Below the pieces are notes generated by a model that ran no database searches, was not told the origin of the DNA, and was given only the letters and a program-made list of their open reading frames with translations. The position numbers were made by a program, and so were the translations under genes. This document shows, one piece after another, positions 1 through 13,400 of a DNA stretch of 64,000 nt (the stretch's first letter is position 1; every line of letters starts with the position of its first letter). The stretch comes from Rotaria sp. Silwood1 (lineage: Eukaryota; Rotifera; Eurotatoria; Philodinida; Philodinidae): positions 552,390 through 616,389 of the forward strand of contig CAJNOP010000044.1 of the NCBI GenBank assembly GCA_905250075.1, given 5' to 3'.

Positions 1-256
1 CTTTTGAATTTGAATATGAGTCTAAGTTATCACAGCATAGTTTTTAAAATTTGTTCTGTAAATCGCTTGACATCAAAAAGTCAAGTTTCGAAAAATTGTA
101 ATACTGACAATCACATTGAAGTTAACATAATTTTTAAATCTATAATCAAATTCAATATGTGTTTCTCAAGTGTAAAACTTTTGGATTTGAGATAAATCTC
201 AACGAGTATTAGTATTGTTTCAAATTAATTTAATATTTAAATATATATTCTCTAAC

Positions 257-3200
257 CTGATTATCGTATTATTTAAAGTTGAATTAATTTGACTAGATGA
301 TTCATTCATTATTGAAGTTATTATTGTTTTATTAACAACTTCATTTAAATTAAATAAATAATTAAAATTTTGTACTGAATGATATTGTGTAGCAACAATA
401 AATATTGTTGATAATGTTAAACAAATAAGTATATTTAAATAAACATAAAATTTTCTATTAATTTTATTATTATTAAATTTTAATTGTGTTTGATCTGAAC
501 GTATTGAATAAATAAATATAATAATTAATAAAATAAGTCCAATAATTATTGTTGGAAATAATATTAAATAATATATTGTTAAATGATTAATAACATATGA
601 TTGACATAATGAACCAATTAAAATAAATAATATATAAATATAAATAAAAGAATTTGGATATGTTGAACGATGTGTTAATTGAAAATCATAATTAAAATTT
701 TGATCATTCATTAAATATTGTTCTTTAAAATTTAAACTAAACCAATAAAGATGTTTTGTTGTTAATTCAATTAAACTACGTTTACGTAATGAACGTGTTA
801 ATGTTATTGTACCTAAATGTTTTTCAACATGATATTGTGCTTGTATACGTGTTAATTGATCAATCATACTAGAATTATTTATTGATGTTATTAAATTTTT
901 ATGTGATTCATACATATTTGTACTAAATAAAAAATATGTTAAATTATTTCCAAGAAAATTTTTATTTGTTAACCATGTATATGAATGAAATTCATAAAAT
1001 TTATTTTCTTTTAATGAATTATATATTCTTGATGATACATGTATACGATTAATAATAAGACATTCATCACGTAACCATCGTGCATAGTCATATGCTAAAC
1101 CTTGGATATATTCGGATGATAAAATATTTAATTCATTATAATCAATAGCTATTATTGTTGTTAAACACCATTGTGTAACATTATTAACATGTTGTATAAA
1201 ACGAAATAATTCTATAGCTAAACGACAACTATTATCTATATTTATTTGTTCATTATCATTATCATTTAAAAGTATTATAATTATTGTTTCATTATCAAAA
1301 AAATATTTTGCTTGAGGTTGTTGTTTTAATATTAATTGTTCAATTTGACAATAGAGTACATCAAATAATGATGCTAATTCATCACATGTATGAAGACGTG
1401 TTTGTTCATTTAATGATAAATTACAATTAATTACAGTGCCAAATTTTTGATTAATATTATTTGATTGATTACTAGAATTAATTTTATAATAATAATTCAA
1501 ATTTTTAATTTTATTTCAAAAATAAATGTACAAAGAAGAAAAAAAAAACAATTTGAATTTTTCTTTTTTTTTTTTATTTTATAAAGAAAATCATACTTAA
1601 GTTTATTGAGAAGTTTCAAGTAAATAATCAACTAATTAAGTTGATATAAAACATATGGTAAATCGTTAAGAACTATGTCTATTTATTATTACAAGTACTG
1701 AATAGGTCGAATCGATTCTAGAACATGTAGAAAAGTATACAATATGTCGCCTTTGGTATATTGACACTATCGAAATATAAATATGGTAAAGCCTCCTAGC
1801 TGATAAGTCTATTCAGATTTTGCTTTGTCATTCAAGGTTTTAGTTTTTGGCAATTTTACATCAACCTATGCAATACTGTATCTAGATTCTTTCTTTTTTT
1901 TTCTTTTGACGAAGTGATTTTAAACTTTAGAAGGACAAATATCTTTTTTTTCTCGAGGAAGTACAAGCACATAGATATGCGTTACAATAATCATAGATTC
2001 TAGTGACGGATGAACTCGATCTTCAGAAGAAGATCAGCGTTCTTACAATTTGCATACTAAATAAACTATTGAGTTTATGTATAGATACTTAGTGTCTGTT
2101 TTGCAAATTTTTGTTCAAGTATTTCTTTATATTATGGTTTTCATGGCTAATTTCTTGCTCTGAAGATGATATATAGCATACATAACAATCATAAAGACTA
2201 ATACTTCTGTCTTGTAATGTCGTAATGTAGTACTTATACTAATACATATAACAATTAGTATACTTTTCACATTCTATTCCTATCTATAATTAAGAAATAA
2301 GAATAAAATGAATTTAAACATTCTCATATAGATATTTTTCATATAAAAGAAACATCCTAATATGTACAATCTTGTTTAATAATGAAAGCTGTTATTACAT
2401 AAAAGAATAGACAAAGAACATTAGGATAATTTTAAATGTATTGTTTGTATTATATAACATCTACTAAACATTTTGTTATCTGTTTATAAACTTGTCATGT
2501 CTTTCACTATTGATCAATTCTATGATAGATTTTTGCCCTTTATCAATAACAATCATAAGCAAAACTTCTATATTAATGTACGATCATTTCTAATAGAATA
2601 AGAGAAAGAAAGAACTCATTGATCTAAATAATACATTAAGAAAATCTTTTGATAATAGTTTCCATTAAGAAAAATTACATATGATGCAAGTGTGTAATAG
2701 AAAAAAAAAATAATAATGATAAAAATGACACCCTAATTGAGATTCATTTTTATTAAAAGGTCGATTGATTAGAATACCGTAAGAAAATGTCATGTACACA
2801 TACATTACTACAAGCTGTTGTTCATTTACTGATTTTTTTTCTCTCTTTTTTCATATTCTTATATTTAAAAACTAATTCTATTGAATAAAATAGAAAAATC
2901 TCTCTTACTTAATATTAAATCCACTAGATAATTTGGACAAACGTCCAATAAAACGTTGTGTTTGTTGACAATGTCCAATAATTGTATTTAATTTTTTACA
3001 ATCAACATTTAATTTATTTTTTTCATATAAATTTATTTCATATGCATGAAAATGTTGACGTACATGTTTTAATGATCTTATATATGTATATAGACCGGAT
3101 ATATTTATAATAAAATGATAAAAAATTATTGATAAAAATTCTAAACTTTTCCATTGTATTTGATTTTTTTGATTTATTAATAAACTTATATGTAATAATG

Positions 3201-3669
3201 ATATAGTAGAACAAATAATTAATGATTGTATTAATGTAAATGTTAATAATGAATAAATAAGTGTTATTGATATTGTTGAAAATAATATATGATATTGCTC
3301 TGTTTGATATGTTAATAATAATGGAATAATTAAAAGTAATATTAAAAAAATTCTTGTACAAAACCAAAGTGTTTTCCATTTTGTATGTAAACGTATAAGA
3401 AATAATAAAATGAATGTTAAAAAAATTCCTATTAAATAAAGTATTGTACGTAAATCAAATATAATTATTAATTGATTATATAATAATAAACGACAAAGAA
3501 ATAATGTTAATAAATAAATTAATGGTAATAATGGAAGAAATATTTTTAAACATATTTTACTTAATTTATTTAAAAATTTTTGATAATATAAATCAAGATC
3601 ATCACAATCATTCATACGATGTAAATAAAATGATTTTTCACATATGTATCCAAAACGATTTGAAGCCAT
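257..3669 (-). CDS. Adenylyl cyclase-like membrane protein, degenerate C1 domain (3' part off window)
   Basis: Two exons on the minus strand are visible: 3669-2909 (ATG at 3669, donor GTAAGA) and 1471-257 (acceptor TTCTAG, donor GTTAGA). They join in phase across an intron of about 1.4 kb. Exon 1 encodes about 253 residues with six hydrophobic segments between residues 38 and 197, like the first membrane half of metazoan transmembrane adenylyl cyclases. Exon 2 resembles a class III cyclase C1 domain followed by three more membrane segments and a loop rich in N-glycosylation sequons, as expected for the second membrane half. The first metal-binding motif (normally a DIVGF-like stretch) reads CNLSLN, so C1 is unlikely to be catalytic. 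The C2 domain should lie beyond the left edge. Fold and topology suggest the family. Cyclase activity is not supported, and a small exon inside the intron cannot be excluded. Confidence 0.6.
1472..2908 (-). other. Large intron of the cyclase-like gene
   Basis: This 1.44-kb stretch lies between a GTAAGA donor and a TTCTAG acceptor whose phases match. It has no ORF that looks coding and is AT-rich with short poly-A and poly-T runs. It is much longer than the 50-70 bp introns seen elsewhere in the window. Confidence 0.5.
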
Positions 3670-6600
3670 ACTAAAATAAATATGAAAAAATACAAAATAA
3701 AACTAAAAGAAACATTTTTTTTTTCGTCGTTTTTCTTTTGGTTTCTTCTGATATGATGACACAATAAAGTTGAGAGTATTGATATTCAATGATTTCATCG
3801 ATTTTGATAGCTCGAAGGGTAATCTTATCGTATAGTGGTCAAAATTTCAAAGCGAATTCTTTGTTTTATTCAATCTCGTGTGACAACAACTTGAAACTTG
3901 TGTGTCGTAATCATAAAAGTTGAAAGACGTGATCTTATAGCTTTCGACTTATATTTTTTTTTCTTTTCATCTATCAATTTCTAACGAGATATTTTGGTTT
4001 AGCAAAAAAAAAAAAGAAAAAAACAGACAATAACACTATAACAAACCTTTAGAGACTATTTCCTTGTGTTCTTCACATAATATACATACATGATGGTACC
4101 TCCAGCTGAATGACTGATTGTATCTGTCTTACTGCTATGCCTATCTATATCGTTACTGGCGATGAATTGTACGTGGGTATGATGCATGTACGATTGTAGA
4201 GCAAAGTCGTGGATAGAGAGAGTAAGAAGGAGGGAGAGAGAGAGAGACAGTAAGAGAAGGAGACCAAATGGAAGAATTCTTTCTTCTTGTTCTCTTCTTA
4301 TTCTTGCTACTGTGCTGCTGGTGCAGCGTCTTTTTTTTTCTTCTTTACTGTGTCCGCCCACCCTTCTATAAGTGTTTGAGTCGTGCGTCGTGCTGCTGCT
4401 GACCTCTGGTCAAAGCATTATGAGCTCACTTACTTACTTTTTTTTTAGTTTGTGATAGGGCATGTTGAACATGAAAAGCATAGAAGAAGAAAAATCGGAG
4501 GAGACTAGAAAGGGAAAAAAATGAAGAAGATGAAGAAAACGATGAAAAGAAAGAAATCTGGTTCGGTACCGATGGCATATATGATGCAATAAGATACGTA
4601 AAGAAAAAGAAAAACGACAAAGAAGTAGTTGAACCTACTTTCTTTTTTGTATATGTATTAAAAAACGCTACAAACAAATATCTCTTCACCTTCGATGCAA
4701 ATGCAAACAATTTGACTATCCTTAAGCATAGTAACTTATATTTTACTGCTTGAGAGTTAAACATGCAAAGAAAAGAATGAATCTTGATAGGAGCAATATA
4801 AGTTTATATTTATATACGTCTCTTGATACTCATGAAATATTTATACATATATATATATATTCGATTATTAAAAGAGCAAAAAAGAAATGAGCACGAATAA
4901 AAGCTTCTGAATAAGCTTCTAGTATATATCGTATCATTCTCTATTTTTTTTATGTATGTGTTTGTTTAACCAACAATATCCAAGGTTCTTATCTCTTTAC
5001 ATTTTGGATGTCATACAAACTCAATCAGTCTGCTAATTCTGATTAACTGATGTCAGTCAATTTCTCATTGAGATGAAAATTATGTAATAATTGACAATGA
5101 GAAAAATAATTGAGAAGAAGAAAAAAAAACTGATCTTTAACATATTACCTCTTTTTTTCTTTTTTCCTTTGTTTTTGAGAATACTTTGAATCTTGAATGT
5201 AGATCATACGACCAGTCATTGTCCTTCTATCATACAAAAAAATTTCTTTTGTTAGATATTTAGTGGTCACAGCATGAGTCCTATATTCAACTATATAGTG
5301 ACTTACTCATTCAAGAACACATTAGTACCAAACAAGCGACCTTTTCAAACTGTTTTTATGAGTGTATGTCATTGTGTATACACAACTCTTATTCTTCTTC
5401 TCTTTATCCGATCGACATGTACAAGGTCTATTATTCTATTTTAATCAGTTTCATTATTAAATCAATACCCTTACCTACTATTTTTTTTTTTCTTTTTCAT
5501 ACATTTACAAAGTGTAAGAAAAGATTCTTTTCTGTTGCATCAAAGATAAAAAGAAATCCCTACATGCATAATATCAATTGACGTTGTCTACGCCCCTTCC
5601 TTTTACTATGTTATATATGACAAAGAACAATTATCTCAATGCTTATACACAATATATATGTATATATATATATAGTGAGAAAAAAGACCAAATGAGAACG
5701 AAAGAGAGCGACAGAGAAAAAGAACAACGATACAAGATGGTTAAATGACAAACGAGCCTGATAGTTCATTACTGTTCTGCTCGGAAGAACAAAGTAGTCG
5801 ATTGTCCCTTTGTAATTATCATCATCATCATCATCATCATCATCATATTGTACACGCGCGATTTCCTTTGACAAGAAAGAGACCATAAATCCCTATTATT
5901 TCCGTTGACTATATATATATGTCTTCATGTCTTTATATCTCTCCTTCATCACACTATCCATCAATATATATATTGCAATTGAAAACAAAAGAACTTGAAT
6001 TGATTGCTGTGAAAAAGAAACCCGTTCTGTGTAAGGTCTCGAGATTGTTTCATTTAACATAATTACACATCATATTACATAATCAACCGTGAGATAGAGA
6101 AAGCAATAGTAGAAACAACAACAACCATCGTTCTTTTCAACGATGACGACGGCAACGAACGTTGTTCAGGACGATTAGTAATGTGCCAGTAAAATAAAAT
6201 ATATATATTCATTTATATATATATATATATTGCACTGAAGGCGAACGATTTTTGCGTATCATTAAATATACAATGATTAAAAACGATCTTGTTGAATTTC
6301 ATTATTATATGTTTTTCAACACTTCGTTTTCTTTTTCATAAAAAGAAAATGAAAACTAAATTATTCGATATCATTTATAAAGATGAATAACACTCAATCA
6401 AGTGTGATGAAAGGGTGAATGAAAGCGATAGACATGCGCCGTTCTCTATCACTAGACTGGCATACGTCTGCTAGGCAAATTTGATGAGTAATCATCATCT
6501 CATCACATCCTCTTATCTCATATTGATGGGAGATGACCGATGTCATGCTGGTCAAGACAAAGGTTGCTATTAGTTTTTGTTGTTGTTTATCTATATCTTA

Positions 6601-7664
6601 ATATTACTTTTCGTCTCATATACATACATATATGTATATGGAAGCTCAACAGCTGTTCACTACACAATGACGATTTCTATAGAATAAATGCAAATGAGGA
6701 AGAAAGAAGAAGACATGAACTTGAAATAACGACTATTGAGGGTGGTCAAATTTTTTTTTCCTTCCTCTTATTCATTTTGTTTGTCATTAGTACTTAAACA
6801 AGATCGGTCAAATATTTTTTTTTATGAGTATGGCAGAGTAGCACACAAGTCAAAATGAACATAATCATTATATGTTAACACTTGAATGAAGAAAATTATA
6901 ATTTCATATATAATCTTTTTTTCTTTATACTATAGTATTACATACGTAATAAAAAAAAAAAATAATTACGATGAATAGTGACGTTCGTACAAAGGAAATC
7001 TACTAATTATCATGCAAATATTTTAGAAAGAATTTCGTTATCAGAAAATTGATATTCTACTGTGTACTAAAGAAAAATAAAATAAACAAAAATAATGATA
7101 ATAAACGAATGTATTTGAATATTGATAAAACATTCCACTTAAATTCTTCGAAAGCAAAAGATAAATATTTATTCATTTACTATTGATTGAAAAATAAGAG
7201 ATCTTGATTTTTTGTTTTTATAGAAAATAACTATTCGATGATTGCTTACTACTCAATTTCAATATTTTCATATACTATAATTAAGATTTAAGTATGTCTA
7301 TTCTCGTCTTAGAAGTATCAAGATATTGAATAGATATTTTCTATCCTATAATGATATACATATAAGTTTCGTTTTCGTTTTCTTTTTTTTTTATTTTAAA
7401 CTATGAGAAAAAATTTCGAATGAATAATATCTAATATAAAATATATTTTGTTATTTTCTTTTTACAAACATAATTTCCGTTCGGATTAATTATATTCAGA
7501 TTTTCATCTAAAACAAAGACAAAAAAATCTTATTTAAAAACGGATTTACGCAACGAAAAATTTTTATCGTCTATACTATAAAAGCACGTACTTTTTTTCT
7601 TTAAAAATTCATTTCAGTACGTTTAGAAATTCTGATCATTACAAAACTAAGAGCAAAACAAACA
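3670..7664. other. Intergenic, low complexity, no gene recognised
   Basis: About 4 kb between the divergent cyclase-like gene and the peptide gene. It holds a GA-rich tract (about 4205-4262), an (ATC)n microsatellite at 5818-5846 and several (AT)n runs (about 4848-4860, 5654-5672, 6199-6230). Open frames here are short, low in complexity and lack splice-consistent neighbours. The 5' ends and promoters of both flanking genes should be here, but I see no defining element. Confidence 0.5.
5818..5846. repeat. (ATC)n microsatellite
   Basis: Nine or so uninterrupted ATC units. On the minus strand they would encode poly-Asp in a short frame that has no other coding character. Confidence 0.9.
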
Positions 7665-8023
7665 ATGACTTTTATTCAAATTATTTGCATACAAGTATAT
7701 ATAAACTTATGTTTGAATTCATTTCATACATATATATATATATATATGTTTTTATTTTTATTTAGTTATTAGTTATAGTAGTTTCACATCAAATTTTAGC
7801 AAATCCAATCATAGGTGAAGAATCATCCGATGGAATGATTGATAACAATCGAAATTTGGTTCAAAATCATGATTATATATATAATGATAATTTTGAAAAA
7901 ATATTAAATGATTTATATAATCATGACCATCTTCAACATTTCTATGATAAAATATCTAAACGACGAGCACAAGCAAAAGCTAATCTTGCTGGTTTATGGG
8001 GTGTACCAACAAGATTTGCATAA
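7665..8023 (+). CDS. Secreted peptide precursor, candidate neuropeptide (two exons)
   Basis: Exon 1 is 7665-7694 (ten codons, ending at donor GTATAT). Exon 2 is 7766-8023, after acceptor TTTTTATTTAG. The 71-bp intron is phase 0 and the product is 95 residues. The intron splits a convincing signal peptide: residues 1-22 are hydrophobic and end in SHQILA before NPIIGEE. An acidic, Asn/Asp-rich spacer follows (about residues 26-72). Then comes a basic KRR site at 75-77 and a C-terminal 18-residue peptide, AQAKANLAGLWGVPTRFA, that runs straight to the stop codon. This is the layout of a single-copy neuropeptide or hormone precursor. There is no terminal Gly, so the peptide would not be amidated, and no Cys. 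I do not recognise the family. A polyadenylation-type AATAAA lies at about 8111. The gene model is well supported; the neuropeptide role is inferred. Confidence 0.7.
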
Positions 8024-11000
8024 ATCTTCAATTCAGAACTGTTCTTTTTTCTTTTAATTCTCTCGCTCTCTCTCTCTCTCTCTATATATGATCATGAACG
8101 TTTATGTCGAAATAAAATATTATATGAAATAATTTATTTTTATGTTTAATTAATATTTATTACACAAATTCTTTCTTATCAGTCATCGACTAGAACATGA
8201 ACATTTACAATAAAAAAAAGAAATATCATAAAACAATATGAAATTATTATATATCATAAAAGAAAAAGATAGATTAGACAATCGTATGATGTAATATTAT
8301 ATTAGAAAATTTTGTTGATCTTAGTTGACATTGACATAGAATGTTCTCACAAGAATTGATTTTAGCATATCTCATGAGTAATTCATAGTGAACAAGAATT
8401 TTGATCAAAAGAATGTCTTAACATGAAATACAAATACACTGATTGATCATATTAAATAGTTTAATCATCAGATTAAATTTTTTTCTCCTAGCTGTATAAT
8501 TAAAATTTACAAGCTTTTTTTTTTTTTTTTTATTAAAGCTTCTTATGTTACGGTACTCATAATTAAAAACATTAATAAGAAAGGCAATAAAATAATTTAT
8601 TTATTTTTATGAAACTATCAACAAGTTTCATTCGATTTAATTATTCCGATGAAACAAATATGAATATGAAAATAATCATCTTTTTTTAATGTTTTGAAAT
8701 ATTCAAAATATAAAATATAATAAAACTGTTTTAATTGATATCACATCGAATAAAACCTTATACAAATTTTTTGAATAAGAATTAAAAAATTTGTCCATTA
8801 ACGTGAAAAAAATAATATAGTAAACCTATATGTGATGGCGTAATCAGAAAATCTCGTGGGAAAGGCTCGAACAATGAATAGTCTGCCAAGGTCAAATAAC
8901 CAGACGATAAGATCTTACATGATCGTACATCTGATCTTGCATGATCTTGTAAGATCAGACGAAAAATGGTATGAAAATTGTGATCTTAGAATTCTTACAT
9001 CAAGTCGTATCTTAAGATTCTTGACAAATCTTGTTATTTTATAAGATATTACTGTAAGATTATAGAAAATCTTATATCACGATAAGATCTTATACGAATC
9101 TTATAGTACGATTTGATGTAAGATTTCTGCAACTACGATTTTTTGTACAATTTCACCTGTTAGTACAAGACTTGATGTCTCATTTTTTGACCTAGGTAGC
9201 GACAAAACTGATTGTAAATGAGTAGCCATCTTGCAGTAACTACAACAAAATAGACAACATAGATGAGTATCACTCATAAAGCCGTACCAAGAAAAATTAT
9301 TTTTTAAACTGACATTCGTATTACATTCATTCGATAATATTTATTTATCCAGCATTATATATTTACACAAATACTAGAAGCCTTTTAGACTTTCTGAAGT
9401 TCTTTCTGCTATGCTAGAGCTCAGAGTACTGCAATCACCAGTTGGAGACCTGTAGCCAAGTCCAAGCGTGAAAAATAGCAATTTGTCAAGACACAAACTT
9501 TATTTTTAACAGTACAATTCATAAAAAATTCGAAATATATGTTTTCAATGCTGTTGTATCATAGTGATATTCATGATTGAATAGTTGATTGGTCATTCTG
9601 TTAAACAATAAGCAATTTGTTAAAGTAATGTAATCTATGAGTATGATGTGGGTACGAAAAATTGTACCTATGTAGTTCACTACTAAGACTAAAAAGTTAG
9701 TCGTACTATACCCAAAAATAATGTCCGGTCAATAATTCAATTCTTTCAGAAGACTCTCTCGGAACTTTGATTATAATTTTCATTTAATATCAGGTAGAGC
9801 ATGTCATCACGCAATTTCAGGGATGGTTAAACTGAGGAGAAGGAGAAGGAGGAAGGTGTTGAGGGTGAGACATCTCCCCAATAATTAGAAATTTTTATTA
9901 TGATTATCAGTCAAGTAGACTTGAAAACAAATATGCCTTGATGATTCGCTAACTTTTCGCAAAAATACAGAAATAAATAATGTTTTTTCTTAAGATCGCG
10001 TAAATTAAAATTAGAAATTTTCTCACTGTTCAATGAGTAATGATTGTAAAATCATAGCTGATCTAAGAGTTCTCTGATATATAGCTTGAGTGGTGTATCA
10101 CGAAGTTTTTACATCTGAAGGACTTTATTTATCAGACGGTCGTACCGATCGTGACTGTCTTCGCCGGCAAATATTTTAAAGCAGTGCCGTCATTCGTATT
10201 TAACGACAGTTTAGTTCTTCTAGCCAAACGATAAGAAATAGTGGCAGTTTTAATTACTCCACAAAAATAATTGTATTCAGAAGTATTGTTCCTTGCATAA
10301 GCGTAAACAGTTTTCAAAGACTTTAGATCTCAATTGAGCGAAATTTTAGTTAATTGTGGTTTTTGGAAGGGAGGAATATCAGTATAAACGTCTTCGTCAT
10401 TGAAAGTGCTGAAAGATTTTTTGAAATTCATATGATGATTTTTTTTCTTCGAAAAAAAAGGAAGGTAAATTCGAGTATTATTAACTGTATAAAATGCCCT
10501 GGAAGCAAAATTTTTCTCAGATCATAATTATCGAAAAAAAATAAAAATGATCCATTCGGAAGATATGCGAATACTTCTTCTAATTTGGATCAACATGTAT
10601 GTCTCGCATCGTTTTTAATATGTTATATTCATATGAAAACGCCAATCGTTCTGTATTCTATACACAGAAAATACTTAGAAATTCTTCAGTATTTTAAGCA
10701 GACATTACCTATGTAAAAAACAGTTAAAGTCAGACTATAATCAATAAGATTTCATGAAAATCAGTTGAAAATTTTTTCATCTATCACGAAGAAAAATCAA
10801 TTTTAGTCAGTGTTTTCGTTGATATTAAATCAATTGTAATCGAAAATAATCGTAATAATCATCAATGAAATTGTGTTTTTTTCGATTAGTTTGAATGAAA
10901 AGTCGATTTTTAATCATTTTTTATATGTGATTTTAAATTCAATTTTTTACCCACACTTCGGACAAAATTTTTATAGATCCTTCCAAAATTTTAAGAGTCG

Positions 11001-12783
11001 GGCCAACCTTGTGCAGCTTAGTTGGATGTGCAAAGATACGGATCCAAACTCTTATAGAGATACATTATCCAGAATATAAACTTCAAAACAGGTCTGTTCT
11101 AATTGACTTCTACTATGATTATTTATCTTTCAGATTGACGTAGCTTCAAATAAATGATACAAGCTCAAATATAAACATTTTCAAAGTGTTTATATCGATT
11201 ATTTGGTTCCAAAGACAATCTATAAATAGTTTCTAACTCTGAAATTATTATTGACTAACGTTTATAGTTTACAAAGGAGATTTCTCATGTACAAAATGAG
11301 TTTGGAATCAAAATTATGTTAATTTGATGAATACTAGCGAACGATGAAGTAGTCTAGAAAGATTTTGATTTCAAGATGCTCCCTCTTACAAAATCGAATT
11401 TTACTGAACTTCTTTGACAAAAGTCCCTTAATTTTTTTTAGTTCATTTTGAACGTTTCAATTTTTCTCGTTAGCTCTATCGTAAGACAAACGTTGGAAAT
11501 TCTATTTTGTGACGAAACAAATATTGTGCTTGTATTTGTATTTCACAATTGAAGTAATTAAAAGAGCTGAAACTTTTACAATGAATAAGTCTAATTGAAA
11601 ACATTATTTGTGTGAAGTTTCAAATCGAAACTGGAATTTCAACTTTCAAAATGACTTGAGAGAAACTACGCTGTTTTGCCTATCTATTTCTCCGAAACCT
11701 TACAAATGAAAGAATTTAAATAAGCACAGAGAATCAGTGTCAAGTGCCTAACATCAATACACAAACCACCAAGTTATTACCTACTCCAACTGTAGAGATG
11801 ATGGTTCCTGATTCTTTGTGTCTGTCCACTATGGTTCGTCCCTGACTATGTTTTGTAGAGGAGCGAAATTCTCTGGTAACACTTCTAGAGAAAAATCGGC
11901 CTTGATAAGAGAGAAGGCTGAGCCTTCTCTAGATTCTGTCTGGACAAACTACTACCTTTGTGTAAAATCAATACGGAATGTGTAGAAAAACACAGATAGA
12001 ATCTGAATTTTTAGTTTGAAAATAGAATACATATTACATCCCATATTTCACAAAACAATTACTTTTGTTATTCATTAGTACAAATTGAAAGCAAAGTTCA
12101 TCAATGTGTTATATCGGTTTTTTTGCTCCAAAGATCATTAGAATATAATATATATTATTAAATACTATTAACTTCATCAGAAATTAATCACCGATTGACA
12201 TGTCAGATTTTAAAAGAAATGCATTTTCTTTTTTGAGTCACGTATGCATATAATGTTCTTTTGGATGCTTACATTATCGTAGTTTTTTTTCATATTTGTA
12301 TCACAGTTAGTATTAACGTTCTTATGATGTTCTAGAACTCGAAAGATAGATACAAAAAAATTGATAAATATGCAGTTTTATAAATGAAGTTATTTGTTTT
12401 TTTGTGCAAGTCATCAATAATTTATTTTTCATCTAAAAGATCTACGGAAATTATTAGAATTAACTATTTTTTATTGTAGTTATGGATATCAGATTATCCA
12501 TTCAGGATGATTTGTAGCTAATCAATATCAATTACGATATATATTCATTTTACATAAATCTATAGATTAATCAACTGGATCGGTACTATTTATCTGGCAG
12601 AATACAAAAAAGAGTTTGTTTAGAAAAAAAAAATTTTTTTTTTTTTGAAAGTGACAAAATGGAACATAGTGAACAATGCTTGAGAAAGATATAAATAAAA
12701 ATATTGTTAACTACGTCAGTGATTAACATTATTATTTTAATTGTAAACATGTATAAAGAAAACTTTTCAGATCGATAATTAAC
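8024..12783. other. Intergenic, no gene recognised
   Basis: About 4.8 kb without a frame I can assign. It contains a (CT)n tract at about 8060-8082 and the AAGATC-rich array listed separately. A 61-codon minus-strand frame at 10132-10317 has less biased composition than its surroundings but matches nothing I know. The more balanced base composition of 9200-12000 is compatible with old, decayed insertions. Confidence 0.4.
8900..9130. repeat. Degenerate AAGATC/GATCTT array
   Basis: About a dozen occurrences of (A/T)AAGAT(C/T) or its reverse complement in roughly 230 bp, including GTAAGATC, GATAAGATCTTA and GATCTTGTAAGATC. Both orientations are mixed, so the region can fold into many short hairpins. 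It could be a decayed palindromic MITE or a satellite fragment. Confidence 0.6.
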
Positions 12784-12786
12784 TAA

Positions 12787-13397
12787 CAATGGAGGTGTTT
12801 GTACTGTCCGTGAGAAAAATGGGATATATTCGGGTCAAATGAAAGCTCTCACCGAGAAACTAACAAGGTTAAAATATTAGCTGCCCTTGGCTTACCTAGG
12901 GGACGATATTCGATTTTTCAGGAGATTTTCCCTGCAGGACTCCAGGTTTCCAGCAAAATCATATTTTCGAATTTCGACCTGAAACTTTGTACACATGAAG
13001 GCCTCGACTAGACTAGCTTAAAAAAAAAATTTTAGAAGTTTTGGACAATCTCTCACCGAGATATGAATTTCTCAAAATATACAATATCTATGGAAAAGCG
13101 TCTATATTTTGAGAAACTCATATCTCGGTGAGAGATTGTCCAAAACTTCTAAAATTTTTTTTGTAAGCTAGTCTAGTCGAGGCCTTCATGTGTGCAAAGT
13201 TTCAGGTCGAAATTCGAAAATATGATTTTGCTGGAAACCTGGGGTCCTGCAGGGAAAATCTCCTGAAAAATCGAATATCGTCCTCTAGGTAAGTCAAGGG
13301 CAGCTAATATTTTAACCTTGTTAGTTTCTTGGTGAAAGCCTTCATTTGACCCGAATAGATCCCATTTTTCTCACGGACAGTACAAACACCTCCATTG
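12787..13397. mobile_element. Fold-back MITE, PIF/Harbinger-like (TAA target duplication)
   Basis: Two arms of about 290 bp are near-perfect reverse complements around a short loop centred near 13092. The outer ends read CAATGGAGGTG and CACCTCCATTG. They are flanked by TAA on both sides (12784-12786 and 13398-13400). A 3-bp TWA duplication is characteristic of PIF/Harbinger transposons. There is no transposase inside, so this is a non-autonomous element of 611 bp. The very high arm identity implies recent insertion or ongoing gene conversion. Confidence 0.8.
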
Positions 13398-13400
13398 TAA

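Noticed and set aside
4056-4764. Frames of 101-112 codons on the minus strand
   Set aside because: Driven by GA-rich and poly-T tracts; low-complexity products, no splice partners or motifs.
10132-10317. 61-codon minus-strand frame with balanced composition
   Set aside because: No start-context, splice or family support; may be a fossil of an old insertion.
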